A stretch of DNA of 64,000 bases from Ornithodoros turicata (Eukaryota > Arthropoda > Arachnida > Ixodida > Argasidae). The translations under genes and the position numbers were made by a program. The notes below the pieces were generated by a model. That model was not told the DNA's origin and did not search any database. It saw only the letters and a program-made list of their open reading frames with translations. The DNA is taken from the NCBI RefSeq assembly GCF_037126465.1, contig NC_088206.1, positions 11,941,187-12,005,186 of the forward strand, given 5' to 3'. Shown here piece by piece: positions 45,783 through 56,190 of the stretch (positions are counted from its first letter, which is position 1; the number at the start of each line of letters is the position of its first letter).

Positions 45783-45960
45783 TCATCCGTGAGCAGTCAT
45801 TATTTGGGTCTGCGGAGTGCTGTCGTGGCCGTGGGGATTTGGAACGGGTCCGATCATAGTGTTCCTTACATGCGCGATATGATGCGCACGGCTCCATTTT
45901 TCAATACCGACTCACTGAATTGTAGCCTACAGCAGTTCTCGCAGATGTTCCACTGACAAC
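45783..45960 (+). pseudogene. Right half of the interrupted LINE C-terminus
   Basis: Continues the LINE of 44094-44487 past mariner 2, with related wording to 43460-43560. The remaining part includes the 3' UTR; no tail is clear. Confidence 0.6.
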
Positions 45961-46070
45961 ATTTATTTTCACGTCCTTCGGACAGCGACGCCAGTCGACT
46001 TCGCAACGCCGCACTATGTTTTTCGCCGGGACTGCTCCATGGCGTGGCACGCGCGTGCACGCGCAGCATT

Positions 46071-46321
46071 CACTCTTAAAAATGAACTTCACCGCATAGC
46101 ACGGTCCTAACCTCGATCTCGATCTCGAATGATATCGTTATCTTCCCTGATTTGTTGAAAACAGGAGGTATACGCCTTTTTTATGACAATTATGAACAGC
46201 ATAAGTGTCACAGAAAAGGCGTACGCCTCCCGTTTTCAACAAATCAGGGAAGATAACGATATCATTCAAGATCATGGTTGGCTACGAGCGTGCTGTGCGG
46301 TGAAGTTTATTTTTAAGAGTG
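46071..46321. repeat. 251-bp palindromic MITE, copy 1
   Basis: Ends CACTCTTAAAAATGAACTTC / complement. Arms continue CACCGCA, TGATATCGTTATCTTCCC, TGATTTGTTGAAAAC and GGCGTACGCC-like text to a short loop (TATGACAATTATGAAC...). A relative lies at 50441-50684. TTAA sits five bases in from each end, so either TT or TTAA could be the target duplication; I cannot decide which. Confidence 0.85.
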
Positions 46322-47009
46322 TTGACTAAAAACACCGATGCACGAGTTGAAAAGACGTTCACTGCTTAGCGCCGAAGCAAGAAAGAGTCCCGTATATTTT
46401 TGATTCTAGCTTCGTAACGGAATCAGAGTTTTGAATTATGATAACAAGTACGAAATTAACAGAGCGTGGAACGTGAATTGAAGTGAACTTGTTTTTGCAT
46501 TGTAGTGCCCCTTTAATAGCGGTTGACGATACCGCTATGGTTTAAAAATGCGCAGAGGGCTTTCATTACCTTCACTTGCTGCTCTTTGCAGTGCCAGTAA
46601 CCAAATACGAGACCTTGAAGAAGCTGAAAGGTCGGGAGTCAAGCTTCTCAAGTTTTTACACTACACTAGCTTTAAAACCTCCCCTGCTTGATGACAATAC
46701 ATAGTGTGGTCTTCCGTTCCGATGCCAATACATGTGTGGATACTCCCACTGATGACTAATACATGTGCATCCTCCTATTAGATGACAATACAATGGAGAG
46801 TTCTTGAGAGCTCTATGACCAAATCCTTTAATTTTTGCCTCTCCTGTGGGCCGGGAACCTTTCATGTCAATGCAGACGGGTGTAGCCGTTCTGCTATACA
46901 GGTATACGTATCCGTTGCGTAAGAAGGACACGGACCACATCGCCCCATCACCTTGTTGCCATGTGACCACAAAGTGACACGAGCCGAGCGTGACACGATA
47001 TATTGAGCC
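46322..47009. other. Spacer with CTTGATGACAATACA repeats
   Basis: CTGCTTGATGACAATACAT at 46684, then GATGCCAATACATG, GATGACTAATACATG and GATGACAATACA within 120 bp. This is a local expansion of the motif found in the 26-27 kb cluster. A 192-codon minus-strand frame (46656-47234) crosses this and the LINE and is judged a chance opening. Confidence 0.5.
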
Positions 47010-47394
47010 AATTTGGGACGTACTCCTGCTGTCATAGCGTCTTTCGACCATTCGAAGGCCTTCGATCGTGTGCGGCACGAGTACCTGTTTGCAATGCTTA
47101 GGGTTTACGGTTTTGCTGAAGCTTGGGTGCGCAGCATCGAGGTGTTGTATAGGGGTGCAAGGAGCCGTAATTTCGTCGTCATCGAACCGATTTGACATCT
47201 CGTGGGGTGTTAGACAGGGGTATCCTCGCTCCACTGCGCTTTTCGCAATTGCGTGTTTGTGTCGTGCCTTCGTCGCCTTCTGTTTCCCTTAGCTTGCAGA
47301 ACACTTGTCCTTCGTTTGTATGCGGCTGTGCCGACGACATTTCAGTAGTTTTTCGACTGGAGAGCTGCTTAGAGGCTGTTTTGAGAGCCATGTC
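47010..47394 (+). pseudogene. LINE RT fragment, cut by a SINE
   Basis: SKAFDRVRHEYLFAMLRVYG, VLYRGARSR, ISWGVRQGYPRSTALFAI and CGCADDISVVF: RT motifs of the same family as 41985-43560. The match ends at 47394 where a SINE starts, and no LINE continuation is seen beyond the SINE. Confidence 0.75.
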
Positions 47395-47600
47395 ACGTCG
47401 AGACTGGGAGGTACCCGGGTTCGAATCCCGCTGCCGGCTGAGGTTTTTCCTTGGTTTTCTTCAGACGGTTTCGGACATATGTCGGCCACAGTTCCCTTAG
47501 AAGTCGGCCCAGGACGCACATTCCCCAAGGTGTCAGTCGTGACGTTGCCCACTCCGTGAGGCCGACAACAGCGATTCCTTTCACCATAACCACCACCTTC
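47395..47600 (+). mobile_element. SINE, copy F (diverged Ruka-like subfamily)
   Basis: Head CGAGACTGGGAGG, B box GGGTTCGAATCCC, then TTTTCCTTGGTTTTCTTCAG, GTCGGCCACAG, AAGTCGGCCCAGGACGCAC. The 3' half differs from the others: ACTCCGTGAGGCCGACAACA and TCACCATAACCACCACC. A related 3' phrase occurs at 9100-9140. Confidence 0.7.
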
Positions 47601-50190
47601 GTGTGCGCGTGTCATGCTAACTCATCAAATCATGTCACTGCTCACATGCACTTGGTTAGGCCGTCAGGGTCAGGTATAGCCTATATGGGAGGATGCATCC
47701 CGAGACATCGTCATCGAAATTTAATTATTGTTGTTCTCGTTCAGTGAACAGTTCTGCACTCTTAGAAATAGGCCTTCTATCGTTGCGTCAAGAGCTGCCG
47801 TGTCTTCTAGATTCACGCTCAAGGCCGAAGTTTTAGACGACAGATGCCCACGTGACCCCGGAGAAAAGAAAATACCATAAAAACTTTTCTTGCTTTTTTT
47901 GGCGCGTACGGCGTGTAGACGACACGTTTATCACGTGTCCAGGAATCGGACGCCGTGAAGTCTATTTCGTGTTGTCTAAATTTTTGCCGTGGTTTCTATG
48001 CGCTCGGAGTGATCACCTGACCGGCGTCGAGGAGTCACGTGAACTATGCGACGGGGCCAGACATGCTGGTGGCGCGGCACTGCTCACATCTCTTCTTCAA
48101 TGCCTTGCCGCCAGCGTTTCCTCGCTTTGCTGATTCTGGAATTCTTTTACAGGTAAGACACCTCCGTTTAATAAATTTTATTGCGGTAACTGTGCTAGCA
48201 GCACCACTATTGTAGCGGCTACCTGTTACTTCCCCACGCTTCTAACGATCATTTGGAAGGTGCAGGTGCGAATGGAAGTATCATGGCGGTTGTGAGAGAA
48301 CGTCAACGAAAATTATGTGGTGATGCTTGAGAAGTTGAGTATAGTGAAGGTATTCGAGAGACGTTAATGTGTTATCAGCTGTATCCGGTTTGTAGCTCTG
48401 TTAGAATTGCCTCTAAACGTGGACTTCACGAGCGCTAACGTTTGTATATGGCGCAGGATGTTTTTGTCTTTCGGGGGCTCGTTTCAACCGTAGTTTGAGT
48501 AACCATTCTCTGTCTCAGCTGGCCGCAGTGGGTATGGACGTCACCAACGAAGAATTCACTGGTGTTCAACGTGCCGCCTGGAGGAAATGTGCGTGCGATT
48601 CATACCGAAGACTGACAGATATTAGCCGGTACACGGCACAAGTGTTACCCGGAACATGCTTCCAATGCTAACACTCACCTGTCGACCATGACCGCATTCA
48701 GTAAGATATCTCTTTGATCTCTCCTCCTACATACTTGGTACTGCTGTGGTACCAATGTACCATTTTTCTCTCCTCGCTGCCTCACCTATCATCGTTTTAG
48801 TATAAGCTATAGTTCGTACCCTTTCACTGTTGTCGATAGTGACTTTTATTACACTTAATGTTGTTCCTATCCACATTGTAATGCTTCTTTGTCGTCGTTT
48901 ACTTTGTCACAGTTACGCCTTGAAGCAGAATTCCGATTCGAGGCCAGGATGGGAAGCATGCAGGAAACGCTGCACAACGGGTGACAACTGCCATATCAAC
49001 AGCCCCCACAAAGAGATGTAGAGCCGCTGAAATATGGTGATCATATGTCCTGAGCAACAAACAGGTCTGCAACCCAGCGAAACTTGTTACGTAGCGAGTT
49101 TCAAGCTTGCAAATAGTTTCGAAGAGCGGTGTCGAGCCGCGCCGTTTTGTGCAATCTGTGATATTTTGAGTGTGTGTGGTTCTTATTCATTTTTATTTTC
49201 TCTGAGTTATTTCTCTGTGAACAGGGTATTGTGCATAGTTTGCAAGTTTAGTCAGTATTCACTGTATCACTGTCACAATTTCACAACTTTGCCGAAATAA
49301 AGTCTTCAATCCCCTTTGAAACAAATTCTGTTGACTGCAAGCCTGCCTGCCAAGCCTGCGACGGGGGAGAGGGGAAGCAGTAGCACGCGGAGAGGGGGAA
49401 ACGACCGGGAAAGGAGGAAACTGTGAAGCATAAAACAGACGCCACTTTTGTGGCTTCTACGAGGGTAACCACGTGATGCGACGTCATTCCCCGCGCTTTC
49501 GCGTGGTCTCTACGTAGAAACCCCAAAATTACCGTTTTTTTTTTTGGTGTCTGTAGAAGACACGATAGAAGATCCATTTCTAAGAGTGATGGGCACTCGT
49601 GTCTGCGACATTTATAGTTGGGTCATCCTCAGCTGGCAACCCTGTCGAGCAGGAAATGAAAACAACGCGTATATAGTGTCCCTCGACAGGAAACGATTGC
49701 ACGGCAAAGGATCCACTGAATGGACAGGACGTTTGAATGGAACAGAGAGCACACATGCAGAAAGCACTACTATTACCGAGAAGAGAAAGGAACCGTATTA
49801 CACAAGGACAATGCTATATACTCCGTCAAGAGGACCAGGCAAGCGGAACGACGACGTCGTCGCCGTCTGCTATGGAAACACAGGTTTCCTTCTTTTGTCC
49901 TTGTTGCCGTCGGTGCTACCGAAAGAGATGATTACAGATGTTTTCACCTGACGGAGCACCACTGTTCCATCCGTGCAGTAACAAGACTGCGACTTCGTGA
50001 CAATGTTTTTCTTTTTTTTTTTTTTTGTTTCGCATAATTCTAGATTCCGGAGGATGATAGGGTGGTGAATCGTGGTCTGCATCAAAATTTCACTTTCGTC
50101 TGTAAGGACTTTGAGGTATGCACGCGAGTGTTGTGAGTGTCGAAAAATGATAAGGCATAAGCCCGTTGTCAAGTAGTATAGTTCTTGCAT
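47601..50190. other. No recognised gene
   Basis: Short frames (93 codons at 47852-48133; 135 codons at 49544-49951) lack any motif. AATAAA at 48170 and 49298 stand without a gene. T-run near 49535 and 50011-50025. Confidence 0.45.
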
Positions 50191-50436
50191 AAGTACTCAC
50201 TGGGAGGTGATGGGTTCGAACTCTATCACCGGCTGCGCTGTCTGAGGTTTTCCCTCGGTTTTCCGAAGACTTACCAGACGAATGTCGACACAGTTCCCCT
50301 TGAGGATCGGCCCAGGATGGATACTAACCCCCGCTGTCCCCCACTCCTCCCTGCTGTGCTCTCTCCACCTGTCCACATCTGTACGCCGCTCAGAGCCACA
50401 GCTGCTTCGCGGCGCTGACACGGAATTAAAAACAAA
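50191..50436 (+). mobile_element. Ruka-like SINE, copy G
   Basis: Starts at GGGAGGTGATGGGTTCGAAC (B box) and keeps GGTTTTCCCTCGGTTTTCC, GACGAATGTCGACACAG and CTGCTTCGCGGCGCTGACAC. Its A-rich end (CGGAATTAAAAACAAAAC) runs straight into the MITE at 50441, as if it landed on that element's end. Confidence 0.85.
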
Positions 50437-50440
50437 ACAA

Positions 50441-50684
50441 CAGAACTTCACCGCAAACGCTGAAGGCCAGCCATTGCACAGGATAATACATTTATTACTC
50501 TTGATTTGTGGAAAGCGCGGAGTATACGCCTTTTTTTTTTTACAATTAACGTAACTGCATAAGTATCACAAAAAGGAGTATACACCTCCCCTTTTCAACA
50601 AATCAGGGGAGGGAACGATATGTCAGACGGGACGATAGTTGGCTAGGAGAGTGCTGTTTTGCGTGAAGTTTTGTTTTAAGAATG
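50441..50684. repeat. Palindromic MITE, copy 2 (related to 46071-46321)
   Basis: Shares GAACTTCACCGCA, GTATACGCCTTTTT, CTTTTCAACAAATCAGGG and an end TGAAGTTTTGTTTTAAGAATG. The left terminus is merged with the SINE tail. Confidence 0.75.
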
Positions 50685-50840
50685 TAGGTGTATTCGCAGT
50701 ATATTTCATAACTATAGTGGTTTTGTGCAGTACGAAAGTTTGTGTTGTGTCTCGGGGCCTACATTTCGTGCTGCATTAGGTTGAACGCGGGTTATTGACT
50801 GAAGAATCCGTCGTAAAGTGACTGTACCATCCCCGCCAAT

Positions 50841-51147
50841 GAACTACGTATACTGGCCTCGGTGGCTCAGTCGGTAGCGTGTTCGCCTTCTGATCCCGAG
50901 ATCGCGGGTTCGAACCCGGCCGAGGACGCCAGCAACTTGGTGGCAGGGTACAAGTTGCTTAGACACGCCGTCTTCCGCGAGGGACGTTAAATACGGGGTG
51001 CCGTGTGATGAGCTTTCATCGCACGTTAAAGAACCCTCAGGTGGGCAAAAGCAATCCACAGACCGACCGCTGTGGCGTCGCTCATGATCTCAGTTGTCTC
51101 GCGACGTAAACACCCAATTATTATTATTATTAGAACTACGTATACTG
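50841..51147 (+). mobile_element. Second tRNA-SINE family, full length with 15-bp target duplication
   Basis: GAACTACGTATACTG occurs at 50841-50855 and 51133-51147. Inside, a complete tRNA-like head GCCTCGGTGGCTCAGTCGG ... GGGTTCGAACCCGGCCGAGG (A and B boxes intact) is followed by a body with GAGGGACGTTAAATACGG, GATGAGCTTTCATCGCACG, TTAAAGAACCCTCAGGTGG and an (ATT)n tail. CACGTTAAAGAACCC is a phrase I associate with conserved-domain SINEs of other invertebrates (tentative). Exact TSDs suggest it is young. Confidence 0.9.
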
Positions 51148-53763
51148 TTTTGTGCGCTATATCAATGAACATGAGGTGACAGCATCGAAGAGGAAATCTT
51201 CTTTTGCTGTCGTTGCAAAAAAGTTCAGTACGTAATGTCCATAGCTATAACGTCGGGGATATACCTGCGTTGTGGGGCGACACGGGAAAGTGGTCGTCAC
51301 CACATCATTATGTAAAATACGTTCACAATTTTCGCACTATGACGTAATGAGGCCCGAGCTGAACTGCTGATGTGCTAGTATCCAGCATGTAATCGGGAAC
51401 TCAAGTGCCGAAACACCTCATGCCCTCATTCATCATCGTGTACGTGCTGTTTTTATTAGCTGTTATGTTGAGTGAAACTATATAGTTGCTGTTAGCGATT
51501 GGTATCCAAAAACACCCTTGCGATGTATACTGCAATCTTCTTAACGACACTTCGATGTCACACCTTGCTGCAGGTAGAGTTAGGAGGCACCCGCACAGGT
51601 ACAGTGTATCCCATCCATGGTCCGTTTGCGCAGAATCTGTGCGAGGTACTGAACCGTGAGGAACTTCCTTTGGCGCATCTTTGCAGCACTCGTTCCGGTA
51701 TTCTATGCTGTTGAGACTGTTGTTACTTGATCATATGGAAATAAGGCAAAGAAGAAGAAGAGGTGTCAATTGACAATGTGATCGTGTCGTTATATATATA
51801 TTACAAAAACTTTTACATATTGCTGCGAAAGAGCAGCTTACAGGGGTGGAGGTGGAGCCAATAAGAGGGGAAGGTATAGCTAAGATAATGTAGAAGAATA
51901 CTGTCTCCCTTTTCACTTCAAAACTATGCACAGATCATGTCATTTCCTACGCCTCTCCAACTACCTATAGAGGCGCTCGCGTCGTCCTCAAGATGGTGCA
52001 GAAAAGAATGATTGCCGATTAACAAATCGCCCTGCTTCATGCCTTCTTCCACGAGACACGCTTCAAAAATTGTCCAAATAACATAACTCGCGCGTGGTTT
52101 CCTGCTGTCTTCGTTGTTTTCGTTCACGCCGCTCCTTTGATAGTATCTTTTTCCTCTTCCTCTTGCCGACATTGAATATTCTTCTCCGCAGTAGTTTTGC
52201 ACCGCGAAATTGAGCAGTTCTGTTGCTGTTTGAGTTCTGTAAGCCGGGACACTCCATCGCACATAAAGGGAAGTTGCGGCAGTTTCGGGTCAGCGCGAAA
52301 TATATCTGTCGTCTGCTGTTACTATCATTCATTGAGTGCTTCTGTTGGGGTCCGCTAGGTGGCGAGCAGCCTGCTGGAGAGGCGATTCCATGCGAGTACT
52401 CCCGCAACTGAGTGCACATACCGACGGCCCTCTGAATTGCCGCTATCCTGTTAAGTGCCCCAATATGTAAACCTGAAAAAAGAAGAAGATACCTGGAACC
52501 TCAAAAGCAGGATATCACAATAAAAAAAATCGCGTTGTCCATCATCTTGCGAAACAGCATTCGTAAACGATACACCCCGTGGTCCTCGAACTTTGTTGTC
52601 TTCCAGCCCCTGAACGCTTGACCGCGCAGCAATCATAGCTTCTGTACCGATTTCACTTAACGAGCACCGCGAACGGCACAGAGGGCTACGTCATCCATCA
52701 CGGCCAGAAAGCGAAGACAACGCGCGCGCCCAGCAAGGTTCCCTTCGAAAGCCAGGTCGAGGCAGTGCAGGTATGGAGGCGGGGACTCGCTTGATGCCCG
52801 GCCACGGTTCAAGTTGTGTATGCCATCCTGCCCACTGGGAGGAGACCGGGTCACGACGGCTTCTGCCGGTGGTGGGCTGGATCGGTCACGGTGCGCTCCG
52901 GGGAAGTGCCTACTTTCCGGGTCCTGGAAGACCGCAACGGTCACGGAGCTTCACATCGAACTTGTAGACTTTGTGAGGCTGGCTTGAGTGTTGAGTCCGG
53001 GACCTGCAACTAATTTTCTTGGTCGTGAAGTTTGCTACCACGTTTCTTTGTTTGTCTGTTTTTTCCCCCTTGTTGCTGGTGATTTTTGTCGGAGACGGCG
53101 AAATGTCATGTGTACACTGACAGGAAAGTGCTGGAGAGACTGGTGTACTGGAAGGAACAGGAGTGTAATATAGCCGACTGCGAATTCGTGGAACCACTAT
53201 CCCCATTTTACCGTATTTTCTTCTCAATCCAATCCAATCCAGTCCAGTCCAATCCGGAGAGGAAGAGGCATGTGGAAAACGCAGTTTGCACGAGAGCACG
53301 CATAATCCAGATTGCTGAAACTTGAACGCTCGTAGAGGGAAAAGAGCGCGAAGAGGAGTGGCAATTGAAAGTCGGCCGGCGTTGTCAGCGGGGTAAAATG
53401 ACTGGTCGCAGAAACCGTCTTGAGAACCAGCAATCAGAAAATGGCCAACGTCCGCCGAGCGAATGCTACAGTACGTCGCAGAGTACTACGTAGGTTCTGC
53501 ACGATATGATGTGAAACTATAGAGTGATGACGTTTGCAAGCCTGGAATGAGCGCTTTCAATTCCTACTTAATTCTATTGCCACATGGACATCACATTTTC
53601 AGCACGCAGCTACAAATGGAAAGACGATAGGACCAACTGTCATATATTTCACTATTTCATTATTTATCTTATTTCATTATCATTATCGTTATTTCATTGT
53701 CATTACCTTGCTCTCACTTAGCACATTTCATCACCTTACTTCATTATCATTTCATTATCTACC
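51148..53763. other. No recognised gene
   Basis: Frames up to 129 codons (52910-53299, minus) lack motifs. Short repeats CCAATCCAATCCAGTCCAG at 53227-53247. GTCGTCTGCT at 52308. Confidence 0.45.
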
Positions 53764-54022
53764 AGCAGCATGGCTGGTGGTAGCCAAGGTCGTTCTGAAG
53801 ACGCTAAGCCGTGGGTTCGAATCCTGCCGCCGGCTGTGCTGTCTGAGGTTTTCCCTAGGTTTTCCTGCAGGTTTTCCAGACGAATGTCGGCACAGGACGC
53901 ATACCAACCCCCTTGTCTCCCACATCTTTGCTGTCCTCTCTCTCTCTCTCCATCAGTCCACGTCTCTATGCCGGTCATAGCCACAGTTGCTTCGCGGCGC
54001 TAATACTGAATAATAGTAAGAA
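53764..54022 (+). mobile_element. Ruka-like SINE, copy H
   Basis: Head AGCATGGCTGGTGGTAGCC, B box GGGTTCGAATCC, body with a deletion between GTCGGCACAG and GACGCATACC, an expanded (CT)n at 53937-53951, end GGCGCTAATACTGAATAATAG. Confidence 0.85.
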
Positions 54023-54460
54023 AAAATAACATTGTTGAATCGATGGATGGATCGGCAGGTGAAGACCTGTAGTAAGGTACAGGCCGGCAGCCAAAATGGC
54101 AGGGCCCACCGAAGGCAAGGGAAAGTCCATGTCTTTCCTCCACTCCTCTCGCTCTGCCTTTCGCTGTATCCTTTCTTTCGCCCGTAGATTTCTTAGATAT
54201 CTGCGTTCTTGAGCGAAACTGTGACCCTACTGCCAACCGAGAAACAGCAACAGGTTGCAGGGTTACTATGCAGTTACGATTAATCATTTTTCCACAACCA
54301 GGCAGCTTTGCACAGCTGCTGTTTATTGTTCTTTTATTTTTACTTTTGCTTCTTCATATTACGCAGCCATTTGTAACATTAACTCACCCTTCTCCTCTTT
54401 AACCCTTCCGTCCCGTCGCATATGACCCGAATAAAAAAAAAAAAAGCGGAACCAAATTGA
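54023..54460. other. No recognised gene
   Basis: Starts GATGGATGGATCGGCAGG; similar GATGGATGG text at 6179 may mark a shared retroposon tail. Confidence 0.4.
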
Positions 54461-55081
54461 TTGAAAAAGAAGAAAAAAGAAGCGAAGCTCCCTTTCTTGC
54501 GACTCGGTGAACCCCGTTGTGGAACGGGCCCAGAAGGCAACGGAGACATTCTTTTTGAAGGTTCCCCTTCCGATATCCGCCGATACGTTCAGTGTCAAAG
54601 GTTAGAGACCCCCGACGTGGCTTTCGACCCCTTCCTGTCGCTCGTTATAAAACCACACCGACACGTGAAAGGGTTTCTCCGCTTTGATAGCGGAATTTTA
54701 CGGCAACGGGTGCATATACTACATTCTCCCCCTTTTAAGATGTCCCGTAAAATGCCGAGAAAGTTTTTTTCTTCAAAAGGTTTGGCCTTGAGACGTAATC
54801 TGTTACGGTTTTTCATTAGGACATATTCAGGCTCACACGAGAGTGTGCCCGGTGCATTGATTTTGCCTTCTTTGGCAAGTTGTAAAGAGGTTTTCCTGAG
54901 CGCCTTTTATAGCGGGTGTGGTTGGCGCTATCGCCCGGAACGCAGGCTGATTAAAATGATAAAAAGGGAACGGAACATGCTGAGTTATGAGTGTGCAGGT
55001 CGAAGGATGCGAAACGCGGTACTTGAGGAATATGGCTTTGTTACGCGTTACGTTTTGGTGAAGCGCGCCTTGATGAGGTGA
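54461..55081 (+). other. Unrecognised 206-codon frame
   Basis: I cannot name this protein. It starts MKKKKKEAKLP, is strongly basic, and ends ERRLIKMIKRERNMLSYECA, then MRNAVLEEYGFVTRYVLVKR. There is no signal peptide, zinc finger or transmembrane segment. It is the longest open frame here not overlapped by a better explanation. The initial Lys run is a genomic A-run, and no second copy is in the window. Could be a chance frame, a non-coding transcript or a lineage-specific exon. Confidence 0.25.
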
Positions 55082-55624
55082 GAAAAGGTGATGTCTTCAC
55101 ACATGATGGGGGCAGCGAAGCCTGAATAAAAGAACGTGCTTATGGAAATGGGGAGTGTTGGCGGTGAAGATCGAGAAAACTTGATTTTGGTCATCCCGTA
55201 TAAGGTCCAAATCACTTCGGGAATTTACATCTCCGTGTTTCTCTTTTCTCATACTCTCTCTGACTCACTCTATTCCTTTTCTTAAGAAAGATGCGGAATC
55301 AACTTTTTTCAGCTTGAAATATAATACGCAGCGGCCAGCACAACTTAGTACAACGAAATAGCATTGACTCTGTACTGTTTGTGCCGTGTGTGTGTGTTTT
55401 AATGTATGCAATATTTTGTTGGTCTGTTTCTATGTCTCCATCTCAATTCTTTTTTTTTTCACCGAGGCGTGTTCATCAGCGTCATTGAAGGTTTGCAGAA
55501 TCGAGGATTTTATTTATTTTTATTTTTGTAAAAAAAAAAAAGAAAAAGAAAGCTCGGAAAATGAATCCCATGTAAGTTTCTAAAGGTATCCTAAATAATA
55601 AATCAGGTATGATTTTGCAGTTCC

Positions 55625-56010
55625 ATCATGCGTTATAACAGGGGGGGGGGGGGGATATGTTTATTAGACAAAAAGGGAAAAAAAAACGGGGAAAGGTCAG
55701 CCAAACGATACGTCGGCTTGCTATTCCAGAAATAAGAAATAATAATAAATAAATAAAAAGAAAAGAGAATAATCAAAGAAAGAAAGAAAGAAAGAAAGAA
55801 ATAAGAAGGAATAAGAAATAAATAAAGAAAATAAAGAAATAAGAAATAAAGAAGTAAGAAAAAGAAATAAATAAAGAAAGAAAATTAAGAAAAAAGAAAT
55901 AAAGAAAAGGAAAAAAAGTAAGAAAAAGAAATAAATAAATAAATAAATAAAGAAAATTACGAAATAAGAAATAAAGAAAAAGAAAAAGAAGTAGGAAAAA
56001 ACGAAAAACT
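55625..56010 (-). repeat. LINE 3' end plus A-rich simple repeat
   Basis: 55650-55725 carries, on the minus strand, the LINE 3'-UTR phrase GGAATAGCAAGCCGACG...TTTGGCTGACC also found at 17.2 kb. The stretch 55730-56000 is AAATAAAG/AAAGAAAT repeat (TTTCTTTATTTC on the LINE strand), an expanded tract between the LINE coding end and its 3' terminus. G-run 55640-55653. Confidence 0.65.
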
Positions 56011-56190
56011 ACCAGATGATGAAAGAAGGATGAGGTAGATTAAAGACAAAGATGACAAAAAAGATGACTAACAAACGGTGAAGGAATGATGAGATGAATC
56101 ACAGAAGATGACTTTAAAAAGAAAGCATGAGGTTAATGCGTTGAAGGTGAGAGTGGGGCACAGAAGAAGAATGAGATTTCACGACTGAGT

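Noticed and set aside
46656..47234. 192-codon minus-strand frame
   Set aside because: It lies antisense to the LINE RT fragment at 47.0-47.2 kb and to repeat-rich spacer; no motif is recognisable.
50856..50931. Possible functional tRNA gene
   Set aside because: A full tRNA-like fold exists, but it continues into a SINE body and both ends are bracketed by a 15-bp target duplication.
52657..52944. 95-codon proline/arginine-rich minus frame
   Set aside because: No motif, overlapped by two plus-strand frames.
55730..56010. Origin or satellite DNA
   Set aside because: An A-rich drifted microsatellite next to a LINE end explains it.
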